From Paenirhodobacter hankyongi (GTDB lineage: Bacteria; Pseudomonadota; Alphaproteobacteria; Rhodobacterales; Rhodobacteraceae), in contig NZ_RCHI01000013.1 of NCBI RefSeq assembly GCF_003664585.1, forward strand, positions 55,028 through 119,027: 64,000 nucleotides of DNA. The letters run 5' to 3'. The notes under the pieces were generated by a model. The model ran no database searches. It was not told where the DNA came from and was given only the letters and a program-made list of their open reading frames with translations. Shown here piece by piece: positions 56,036 through 62,558 of the stretch; positions within the stretch are counted from its first letter, which is position 1; each line of letters starts with the position of its first letter. Both the position numbers and the translations under genes were made by a program.

Positions 56036-56055
56036 ACAAAGAAACACAAAGAAAC
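56036..56055 (+). repeat. Tandem direct repeat ACAAAGAAAC x2
   Basis: Two exact, adjacent 10-base copies within the AT-rich promoter patch upstream of the HpaB operon, flanked by two copies of TGTTTGCGC 40 bases apart. They may bind an activator or arise by slippage. Confidence 0.5.
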
Positions 56056-56113
56056 TTCGGTGTTTGCGCCCAAAAACACGGCAGTCTCCGTTCGGTGCCT
56101 CCGGAAGCGACCG

Positions 56114-56135
56114 CACAACCATTAAAACGGTTGTG
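56114..56135. promoter_or_regulatory. Operator-like inverted repeat CACAACC-N8-GGTTGTG
   Basis: Perfect 7-base arms around ATTAAAAC, six bases before TTGACG (56141). Its core AACC/GGTT is that of the repeats at 55931 and 47061, so all may bind the same regulator. Confidence 0.6.
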
Positions 56136-56319
56136 ATCTGTTGACGGGCAAAGGTTCGGCGATATGGTCGAACCTGTCGCGGTTGGTTGTATGCCGGCCG
56201 CGAGACCTTTCATCCCCCCGCGAGGCCGCGGTGCCGCAACGATGCGGCGCCGGCCGGGCGGGGGCCGCGCGGAGCCGGACGATGCCGACGCTCAGGACGA
56301 TTTCAGGGGAGGGCGGCGC

Positions 56320-56805
56320 CTATCGCGGGGTGCAGGCGGTGGCCTGTGCGCCGGCGCTGCAGTCGAGCCGCTGCGCCGTCTCGGCCTGCCCGGCCCGGCG
56401 CAGCAGCGGCAGTTCATACCGGGCCGGCCAGTCGTTGCCCGCCGGTCCGCACCAGACCCGCTCCACCGCCATCTGCTCGCCCTTCGGGTTGAGCAGGGTC
56501 ACCGCACCGGTTGCCGGGTCGGACCACAGGGTCACCGACAGCGTCGCGCCGAAGCTCACCGTGCCGAGCGCCTGCGAATACCAGTGCGCGAGCCCCGCGG
56601 TGCAGCTGAGCGCGGTCTCGCCGGTGTTGGTGATCTCGACCGGCACCGCGACCAGCCCCTCGGTGCCGTGCCCGGGCTTTGCCGTGTGCTCGGCCGCCAG
56701 CGCGCCGAGCGCGGCGCCCGGGATCTCTTCGGCGGGCAGCGGCGCGGCGAGGGCCAGCAGGAAAAGCGCCGGCAGGACACGGCAGGAACGCATGGGGACA
56801 GGCAT
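56320..56805 (-). CDS. Hypothetical secreted protein, 161 aa
   Basis: A Sec signal (MPVPMRSCRVLPALFLLALA, cut near LPAEE) precedes a beta-rich domain with LVAVPVEITNTGETALSCTA, SFGATLSVTLWSDPATGAV and four further-spaced cysteines that could form two disulfides in the periplasm. I do not recognise the family. Start ATG 56805 has GAGG nine bases upstream. It is antisense to the leader of the ABC transporter operon and stands between the operator region and the first transporter gene. Confidence 0.6.
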   Translation of the reverse strand: MPVPMRSCRVLPALFLLALAAPLPAEEIPGAALGALAAEHTAKPGHGTEGLVAVPVEITNTGETALSCTAGLAHWYSQALGTVSFGATLSVTLWSDPATGAVTLLNPKGEQMAVERVWCGPAGNDWPARYELPLLRRAGQAETAQRLDCSAGAQATACTPR

Positions 56806-56909
56806 CTGACGGAACCTCATCGGAGCTGGAAGACGGGGCGGTTGCGGGGTTCGCACCGGCCCGGAAACGGAAAACCAAACGTGACGAATGTCAACACAGG
56901 GAGTTCAAG

Positions 56910-57944
56910 ATGACGAAAACACCGCTCACGCGCCTTGGCCGTCTGGTCTCGGTCGCGGCTCTTTGCGCCGGGCTCGGGCTGCCCGCGCTGGCCGGGGAGA
57001 TCTCCTCGATCGCGATCCTGACGCCCGAGGCGGGCACCGATTACGGCTGGAACCAGCAGGGGATCGACGGCGCCAAGGCCGCCGCCGCCGCCGCCGGGAT
57101 CGAGGCGATCGTGGCCGAGAACCTCGGCTATGGCGACGTGCGCCCGACGCTGCGCGAGCTGGCCGAGGACAAGCCCGGTCTCATCATCGCCCATGCCAGC
57201 GGCTATAACACCGCCGCGCCCGAAATCGGCGCCGAGACCGGGGTGAAGGTGGCGATCGTCGACAGCCCCGACGCGCTGAAGGCGAATGCGGTGGCGGATT
57301 ACACCGCCTCGGGCCACGAGGGCGCCTATCTGGCCGGCGTGCTGGCGGCGAAGATGTCGCGCTCGGGCACCGTGGGCATCGTCACCTCGGGCGAGCCGCC
57401 GTCGTGGAACTCGCAGTCGGCGGCCTTCGCCGAGGGGGTGAAGGCGACGAAACCGGATGCGGTGATCCGCTACGCGGTGATCGGGCCGGCGGCCTATTCC
57501 GATGCGGCGGGCGGCAAGCGCGTCACCGAATCGCTGATCGCGGCCGGCGCCGACATCATCTTCGGCCAGGGCAACGGCTCGTCCTTCGGCATGCTGCAGG
57601 CGGTCGAGACCACGCCCGCGGCGGATGGCGGCAAGGTGCTGTTCATCGACGTGATCGGCGACAAGTCCCCGATCGACAAGGGCTTCCTGCTCAGCTCGGT
57701 GCTGTGGAACCTGGAGCCGGTCTATGCGGCGATGATCGCGGACGTGAAGAACGACAGCTTCGGCAGCCACAACTACGGCATCGCGCTGAAGGATGGCTCG
57801 GTCGCGCTGCTGAAGACGCCGCAGATCCCCGAGGATGTCTGGACCCAGGTGATGGCGGTGAAGGACGAGATCGTCTCGGGCAAGATCACCGTGACGCCGC
57901 ATTTCGACGCAGAGTCGGTGCATGCGCTGGTGACCGGGAACTGA
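56910..57944 (+). CDS. BMP-family ABC transporter substrate-binding protein
   Basis: 344 aa with a Sec signal (residues about 1-26, cut near LAGEI). IAILTPEAGTDYGWNQQGID, LIIAHASGYNTAAPEIGAET, ASGHEGAYLAGVLAAKMS and ADIIFGQGNGSSFGMLQAVE are typical of the BMP/Med basic membrane protein family, which mostly binds nucleosides. GGGAG precedes ATG 56910. First gene of a four-gene importer operon next to the pyridine-type catabolic genes; a vitamin B6 form or other small heterocycle is a reasonable ligand, by context only. A hairpin follows its stop. Confidence 0.9.
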   Translation: MTKTPLTRLGRLVSVAALCAGLGLPALAGEISSIAILTPEAGTDYGWNQQGIDGAKAAAAAAGIEAIVAENLGYGDVRPTLRELAEDKPGLIIAHASGYNTAAPEIGAETGVKVAIVDSPDALKANAVADYTASGHEGAYLAGVLAAKMSRSGTVGIVTSGEPPSWNSQSAAFAEGVKATKPDAVIRYAVIGPAAYSDAAGGKRVTESLIAAGADIIFGQGNGSSFGMLQAVETTPAADGGKVLFIDVIGDKSPIDKGFLLSSVLWNLEPVYAAMIADVKNDSFGSHNYGIALKDGSVALLKTPQIPEDVWTQVMAVKDEIVSGKITVTPHFDAESVHALVTGN

Positions 57945-57952
57945 CGCCCCAG

Positions 57953-57975
57953 GGGCGGGCCCGCGTGGCCCGCCC
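57953..57975 (+). other. Intercistronic hairpin after the binding-protein gene
   Basis: GGGCGGGCC pairs with GGCCCGCCC around CGCGT (9 pairs), followed by GTCTTT. It may give partial termination or protect the binding-protein message. Confidence 0.6.
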
Positions 57976-57992
57976 GTCTTTCGGAGATGAGA

Positions 57993-58778
57993 ATGCCAGA
58001 CGGACAGACCTTCCCGGCCGCGGCGGCGCCGGTCGGCGCCCCCCCGCCCATCGTCACGCTGCAGGGCGTGACCAAGCGTTACCCCGGCATCGTGGCGAAC
58101 GACAGCATCGACATGGAGATCCGCGCCGGCGAGGTGCACGTCCTTCTGGGCGAGAACGGCGCCGGCAAGTCGACGCTGGTCTCGATGCTGTCGGGGCTGC
58201 AGCAGCCCGACGAGGGCCGGATCCTGATCGACGGGATCGAGCGGCCGATCGCCTCGCCCGCCGTCGCGCTCGAGATCGGGATCAGCACGGTGTTCCAGCA
58301 CTCGATGCTGGTGCCGAGCCTGACGCTGGTGGAAAACGCGACGCTCGGCCGGCCGTGGTGGCGCCGGCCCGACCGTGCCGGCACCGCGGCGGCGATCCGC
58401 GCCAATGCCGAGGAGAAGCGGCGCGGCTTCGACATCCGCACCCCCTCGGTCGAGACGCCGGTGGGCAAGCTCTCGGGCGGCAACATCCAGAAGGTCCTGC
58501 TGGCGCGCGAGCTGACCGGCACGACCCGCGCGGTGATCTTCAACAAGCCGACCTACGGGCTCGATCTGGCGAATATCGCCGCCACCCGCGCCCGGATCCG
58601 CGAGACCGCCGAGCGCGGCGCCGCGGTGCTGCTGATCTCGACGGAGCTCGACGAGATCCTTGAACTGAGCCACCGCGTCGCGGTGATGGACCAGGGCCGG
58701 ATTGCCGGCATCGTGCCGAATGACGATGCGGCGCGGCGCCGGATCGGCGAATTGATGAGCGGGGTGAGCCGGGGATGA
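57993..58778 (+). CDS. ABC transporter ATPase, single hybrid nucleotide-binding domain
   Basis: 261 aa. BMP-type importers normally have one ATPase of about 500 aa with two domains. Here the first part reads like domain 1 (VHVLLGENGAGKSTLVSMLS; ALEIGISTVFQHSMLVPSLT), while the rest reads like domain 2 (VGKLSGGNIQKVLLARELTG; ISTELDEILELSHRVAVMDQ), as if about 240 residues had been lost in the middle. Walker B is AVIFNKPTYGLD, with Asn and Lys in place of the usual Asp and Glu, and the switch His is absent. The frame is intact. ATG 57993 has GGAG at 57983; ATG 57987 also possible. Confidence 0.85.
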   Translation: MPDGQTFPAAAAPVGAPPPIVTLQGVTKRYPGIVANDSIDMEIRAGEVHVLLGENGAGKSTLVSMLSGLQQPDEGRILIDGIERPIASPAVALEIGISTVFQHSMLVPSLTLVENATLGRPWWRRPDRAGTAAAIRANAEEKRRGFDIRTPSVETPVGKLSGGNIQKVLLARELTGTTRAVIFNKPTYGLDLANIAATRARIRETAERGAAVLLISTELDEILELSHRVAVMDQGRIAGIVPNDDAARRRIGELMSGVSRG

Positions 58779-59860
58779 GCGAGACCACAAGCGACATCGG
58801 AGACGGCCGCGCCGCGCCCGCCTTCGCGCGCCGCGAGATCTGGGGCGTGCTGGCGATGAGCCTCGGCCCGGTGCTGGCGGCCTTCGTGCTGTCGGGGCTG
58901 ATCCTGCTGCTGATGCAGGTGAACCCGTTTTCCTATTACGGCTATGTCTTCGGGCGCGGCCTGTTCTCTCCCACCGGCGTGCAGGCGACGCTGACCCGGA
59001 TGGGGCCGCTCCTGCTGCTGGCGGCAAGCCTGATCGTCGCCTTCCGCGCCGGGATCTGGAACCTTGGCGGCGACGCGCAATTCCTGGTGGGGGCGGTCTT
59101 TGCCGCGGCCTGGACGCCCCTGATGGTGGCGCATGTGCCGGTGTGGGGGGCGCTGCTGGCGGGGATGGCGGTCTCGGCGGGGTTCGGGGCGCTCTGGGGG
59201 CTCGTGCCGGCCTTCCTGCGCGCCTATCAGGGCCTGAACGAGATCATCACCACGCTGATGATGAACTTCCTCGGGCTCTCGCTCGCCTCGGTGCTGGTCA
59301 AGCTGGTCTTCCTCGACCCGGCGACGACGGTGCCGCAGACCCGCACCCTGCCGGTCGAGGACCGGCTGCCGACGCTGGGCGGCACGACGATCTCGAGCGG
59401 GCTGCTGATCGGGCTCGTCGCGGTGCTGGCGGTGCATTTCGTGATGACCCGCACCGCCTTCGGGCTGCGGCTGCGCGTCGTCGGCGCGAATGCCGGGGCG
59501 GCGGTGCACGCGGGGCTGGCGGTGCCGGCGCTGACCGTCGCGGTCTTCGCGATCTCGGCGGGGTTTGCCGGGCTGTCGGGTGGGGTCGCGATCCTGGGCC
59601 AGTATGGCAACGTGCGGGCGGACTGGAACCCGGCCTATGCGATGTCGGTGGTGCCGCTGGTCTTCCTCGCCCGCTTCAACGGCTTTGCCGCGATCGGCTT
59701 CGTGGCGCTGTTCTCGATCCTGTCGATCGGCTCGGAAAGTGCCGCGCGGCGGATGGGGGTGCCGAATTACTTCACCCTGGTCACCGTGGCGATCCTGCTG
59801 ATCGTGCTGGGCCTTGCGGAATACTGGGGCGCGCGCCGGCGCCAGAAGGCAGGGGTCTGA
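58775..59860 (+). CDS. ABC transporter permease (YufP type)
   Basis: 361 aa with about nine to ten helices. The inner-membrane permease block of BMP-type importers: GPLLLLAASLIVAFRAGIWN, LGGDAQFLVGAVFAAAWTPL, YQGLNEIITTLMMNFLGLSL and LRVVGANAGAAVHAGLAVPA. It belongs to the branched-chain/ribose permease superfamily. Its ATG overlaps the ATPase stop by four bases, and its stop is one base before the next gene. Confidence 0.9.
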   Translation: MSETTSDIGDGRAAPAFARREIWGVLAMSLGPVLAAFVLSGLILLLMQVNPFSYYGYVFGRGLFSPTGVQATLTRMGPLLLLAASLIVAFRAGIWNLGGDAQFLVGAVFAAAWTPLMVAHVPVWGALLAGMAVSAGFGALWGLVPAFLRAYQGLNEIITTLMMNFLGLSLASVLVKLVFLDPATTVPQTRTLPVEDRLPTLGGTTISSGLLIGLVAVLAVHFVMTRTAFGLRLRVVGANAGAAVHAGLAVPALTVAVFAISAGFAGLSGGVAILGQYGNVRADWNPAYAMSVVPLVFLARFNGFAAIGFVALFSILSIGSESAARRMGVPNYFTLVTVAILLIVLGLAEYWGARRRQKAGV

Positions 59861-59861
59861 G

Positions 59862-60794
59862 ATGACGCTTTTCACCGATACCTTCCTGATCGCGCTGCTT
59901 GCCGGCGTGGTCGCGGCCGGGGTGCCGCTGCTGCTGGCGGGGCTGGGCGAACAGCTCTCGGAAAAGGCCGGCGTGCTGAATGTCGGCATCGAGGGGATGA
60001 TGCTGGGCGGCGCCTATCTCGGCTTCTATGTCGCCTGGGCGAGCGAGAGCACCGGGCTCGGCTTTCTCGCCGGCGCCCTTGGCGGCATGACGGTGGCGGC
60101 GCTGATGGTGCTGTTCTGCGTGCGGCTCGGCCTGAACCAGATCGTCATCGGCATCGCGCTGACGCTTGGCGCCGAGGGGGCGACGGCGCTGCTGCACCAT
60201 GTGCAGTTCTCGCGCCTCTATCCGCGCCTGCCCGAGGTCGCGACCTGGCGCATCCCCGGTCTGGCCGAGATCCCGATCGTCGGCCCGGCGCTCTTTGACC
60301 GCGAGCCGGTGGTCTATCTGGCGCTCGGGCTGGTGCCGGCCTTCGTCTGGCTCTATCGCCGCACCCATCTGGGTCTGGCGATCCAGGCCGCCGGCGACAA
60401 GCCCGCCGCGCTTGATTCCGCGGGCGAGAGCGTGCTGGCGATCCGCGCGCTTTCGGTGCTCGGGTGCGGCGCGCTGGTCGGGCTCGGCGGCGCCTTCATG
60501 TCGATCGCGGCGGCGGGGGTCTTCGTGCCCTTCATGACGCATGGCAACGGCTTCATCGGCATCGTGCTGGCGATGCTGGCGCGGGGCCGGCCGCTGTGGG
60601 TGCTGCTTGGCGCGGCGCTGTTCGGTGCCTGTCTCTCGGCCGCCACGGCGCTGCAGGTCGCGGGCGTCGACATCCCGACCGACGTGGTGCAGATGCTGCC
60701 CTTCGCCGCGGTGATGGCGGTGCTGCTGATCGCCGGGCGCAACGCGAAGCTGCCCGCGGCGCTTGGCGCCGCCTATGTGCGCGGCGAGCGCTGA
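59862..60794 (+). CDS. ABC transporter permease (YufQ type)
   Basis: 310 aa with about eight to nine helices. VPLLLAGLGEQLSEKAGVLN, VGIEGMMLGGAYLGFYVAWA, LGLNQIVIGIALTLGAEGAT-like and IQAAGDKPAALDSAGESVLA match the second permease of BMP importers. ATG 59862 is one base after the stop of the first permease gene. It completes a four-gene ABC importer and is the last gene before the tRNA and integrated element. Confidence 0.9.
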   Translation: MTLFTDTFLIALLAGVVAAGVPLLLAGLGEQLSEKAGVLNVGIEGMMLGGAYLGFYVAWASESTGLGFLAGALGGMTVAALMVLFCVRLGLNQIVIGIALTLGAEGATALLHHVQFSRLYPRLPEVATWRIPGLAEIPIVGPALFDREPVVYLALGLVPAFVWLYRRTHLGLAIQAAGDKPAALDSAGESVLAIRALSVLGCGALVGLGGAFMSIAAAGVFVPFMTHGNGFIGIVLAMLARGRPLWVLLGAALFGACLSAATALQVAGVDIPTDVVQMLPFAAVMAVLLIAGRNAKLPAALGAAYVRGER

Positions 60795-60823
60795 GCGCGA
60801 CGCTGCGGTCCTCGAGAGAGAGG

Positions 60824-60847
60824 GGGAGGCGCCAGTGGCCGCCTCCC
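60824..60847. terminator. GC-rich hairpin after the ABC transporter operon
   Basis: GGGAGGCG pairs with CGCCTCCC-type arm (about eight pairs, inner mismatch) 30 bases after the last permease gene. There is no T-run, so only a weak terminator call. Up to the tRNA at 61000 I see nothing else. Confidence 0.4.
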
Positions 60848-60999
60848 GCGCCTGCCGGCGGAAGGCGGTGATCCGGCTGGCAGGACGCCACGGCTGCATC
60901 CCCTGCCGCCGCGCAGGCCCCGCGCCGTGTGCCACCCGGCTCAACCGCCACATCGCGAGCGCAACGTGGGGTGGGCGCGAGTGACCGATGATTTCAGGA

Positions 61000-61083
61000 T
61001 GGTGCGGGTGAAGGGACTCGAACCCCCACGCCAAAGGCGCCAGAACCTAAATCTGGTGCGTCTACCAGTTTCGCCACACCCGC
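61000..61083 (-). tRNA. tRNA-Leu (anticodon UAG)
   Basis: Read on the minus strand: 5' acceptor arm GCGGGTG, D-arm TGGCGAAACTGGTAGACGC, anticodon stem-loop CCAGA-TTTAGGT-TCTGG with anticodon UAG (reads CUA), a long variable arm GCGCCTTTGGCGT typical of class II tRNAs, T-arm GGGGGTTCGAGTCCC, then CACCCGC-A and encoded CCA (61000-61002). An integrase gene ends 100 bases away on the 5' side of the tRNA. Confidence 0.95.
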
Positions 61084-61158
61084 ACGTGCCTGCTTTTTTG
61101 ATACATCGCAAGGCTTTGGCCCGTCTATCATGGGCCGATATTCGGCGCCAGTGGGGAA

Positions 61159-61177
61159 GTGTTTTACAATGTGTTTT
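61159..61177 (+). repeat. Direct repeat GTGTTTT-N5-GTGTTTT beside integrase stop
   Basis: Two exact 7-base copies 12 bases apart start-to-start, in AT-rich sequence between tRNA-Leu and the integrase stop. AAGTG/CACTT arms also flank them. Such spaced short repeats are typical arm-type integrase sites, so this may be part of the left attachment region. Confidence 0.4.
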
Positions 61178-61183
61178 CCACTT

Positions 61184-62206
61184 TCACGTTCTGTCCTTGT
61201 TCCGTTCTCGCGCGCTTTGGGCCCGCTTTGACGCCGCTTTCTGGTTGGCCTGAGCGCGGTATTTCTGAACCATCGCCAGCGTCTTGTGCCCGGTGACGGA
61301 CTGGATTTCAGTATCCGAGCACCCGGCCTCGGCCAGTTCCCGGGCAGCAGTGTAGCGCCATCCGTGGATCACGAGGCGCTTGTTGCCGTGCATGGCGCCG
61401 ATCTGTGCACGAACTTCCTCGACGGCCTTCTGGACAGCGCGCTTGCCGATCGGTTGCGTCAGGTTTTTGGCGAGGATATGCCGGCCCTTCCTCGGCAGAC
61501 TGCACAGGTAGGCGCGCAGACGAGCGGGGCAGTAAACGGATATCTTCACCTCGGTCTTTTCTTGGATGACCGACATGTATTCGCCATCGAAATCAGACCA
61601 CTGCATTGCGCAGCAGTCACCAATCCGCTGCCCCGTGCCGATCGCGAGCTCATAGGCGGTGCGTGCCAGCGTTGCGCCGATCTCGTCGCAACACCGCTCG
61701 AAGGCCCTCAGCATGTCATCTGGCCATGCCTCGTATTCGCCGCCGCGCAGCTTGGCGATATCAACCACAGGGTTCCTTTCGATCCACTCTTTGTCGACCG
61801 CGTGTCGGCAGAGAATGGACAGGACCGCGACGCGCTCGTTTGCCTTGGACCATGTATCCTTGAGCTTGTCGCGCACCTCTATCGCGTGTTTGCGCCGAAA
61901 CAGGCGCATGTCCTTGGTGCCGTTCTTGATGCGGATCTCTTCACAGTGGCGGCGGTAATTCGCTTTTGTGCTTGGAGACAGGTTCGCGAAGTCCGGGCTC
62001 TGGTAATAGCTGACGATCAGGTTCTCCCAGCTGTGCTTGATCGGGCCACGGGCCTTCCCGGCGCGGCAATCCCAATAGGCGTCCGAAAATTCCCGGCTGT
62101 CCGTGTTGTCCGGGAGCCGCTTTCGGACGCTGCCTTTTCGAAAATAGACATAGGTCCGGCCATTGCTCTTGATGAACTGCAGGTAGGGCAGGCTCGTCTT
62201 TCTCAT
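61184..62206 (-). CDS. Tyrosine recombinase / phage integrase
   Basis: 340 aa. N-terminal SAM-like core-binding domain (LIVSYYQSPDFANLSPSTKA; RRKHAIEVRDKLKDTWSKAN) and C-terminal catalytic domain. Catalytic residues: Arg in GTGQRIGDCCAMQWSDF, His-x-x-Arg in LVIHGWRYTAARELAEAG, His in SVTGHKTLAMVQKYRAQ and the nucleophile Tyr in the same block. Base composition is lower in GC than its chromosomal neighbours. It ends 100 bases from tRNA-Leu, which suggests the tRNA as its target. Its start overlaps the excisionase-like gene by four bases. Confidence 0.93.
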   Translation of the reverse strand: MRKTSLPYLQFIKSNGRTYVYFRKGSVRKRLPDNTDSREFSDAYWDCRAGKARGPIKHSWENLIVSYYQSPDFANLSPSTKANYRRHCEEIRIKNGTKDMRLFRRKHAIEVRDKLKDTWSKANERVAVLSILCRHAVDKEWIERNPVVDIAKLRGGEYEAWPDDMLRAFERCCDEIGATLARTAYELAIGTGQRIGDCCAMQWSDFDGEYMSVIQEKTEVKISVYCPARLRAYLCSLPRKGRHILAKNLTQPIGKRAVQKAVEEVRAQIGAMHGNKRLVIHGWRYTAARELAEAGCSDTEIQSVTGHKTLAMVQKYRAQANQKAASKRAQSARERNKDRT

Positions 62207-62406
62207 GTCTCGAAATCGCTATCTCCAATTGCCTCGCCGGAAATGATGCGGTGCAAGGCGCTGGTTTCCCATCTCGGCAGGCCGCCGATGGACTTCGGGG
62301 GCGGAAGGTGCCCCCCCTCGACAAGACGCCGGAATTCGCTCGCCGTCATGTCCAACATCGCCGCAGCCGTTTTCTCTCGGACGGCAATAGGGGCGAACTT
62401 TCCCAT
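62203..62406 (-). CDS. Excisionase-like small HTH protein
   Basis: 67 aa. MLDMTASEFRRLVEGGHLPP and KSIGGLPRWETSALHRIISG have the winged-helix look of MerR-type/AlpA-like excisionases. It lies directly upstream of the integrase with ATGA overlap, the usual place for a directionality factor. The C-terminus is acidic (GDSDFET). Confidence 0.75.
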   Translation of the reverse strand: MGKFAPIAVREKTAAAMLDMTASEFRRLVEGGHLPPPKSIGGLPRWETSALHRIISGEAIGDSDFET

Positions 62407-62558
62407 CAGTCGGTCTCCATCTTCTCGAGCGCATCCTGCGCGATGCGGCGGATCGGGCCACCGCTGATTGCTGCGATTTCGGCGAGGGCCGCGCGGGCGG
62501 TGGCGAGCGCCTGGTGCAGCCGCGCCCCTGCCGGGGCCTCTTTCCCCTCGTGGTTCAT
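62406..62558 (-). CDS. Small hypothetical protein, 50 aa
   Basis: Starts MNHEGKEAPAGARLHQALAT and ends QDALEKMETD; mostly helical, Ala-rich, with no known domain. Supported mainly by position: it overlaps the next start by one base (TGATG) and the previous stop by four (ATGA). Confidence 0.6.
   Translation of the reverse strand: MNHEGKEAPAGARLHQALATARAALAEIAAISGGPIRRIAQDALEKMETD

Larger units (their letters stand above)
55815..56319. other. 505-base gene-free promoter region of the HpaB operon
   Basis: I see no gene here. The left half is AT-rich for this genome and carries operator-like inverted repeats at 55920-55951 and 56114-56135, the palindrome TTTGCGCAAA (56023-56032), TGTTTGCGC twice 40 bases apart (56021 and 56061), and a tandem ACAAAGAAAC pair (56036-56055). 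A TTGACG/TATGGT pair (56141-56168, 16-base gap) could be a rightward promoter, with a further GGTTGGTTGT at 56181-56190. The right part (56200-56319) is GC-rich and featureless. Confidence 0.7.

Noticed and set aside
57404..58663. Alternative long frame across the BMP binding protein and ATPase genes
   Set aside because: It is in a different frame, Arg-rich and domain-less, and crosses the intercistronic hairpin and both clear gene starts.
57945..58778. ATPase as a frameshifted remnant of a two-domain gene
   Set aside because: There is no room between 57945 and 58775 for the missing 240 residues, and no other frame there shows ABC motifs; the gene is one intact hybrid frame.
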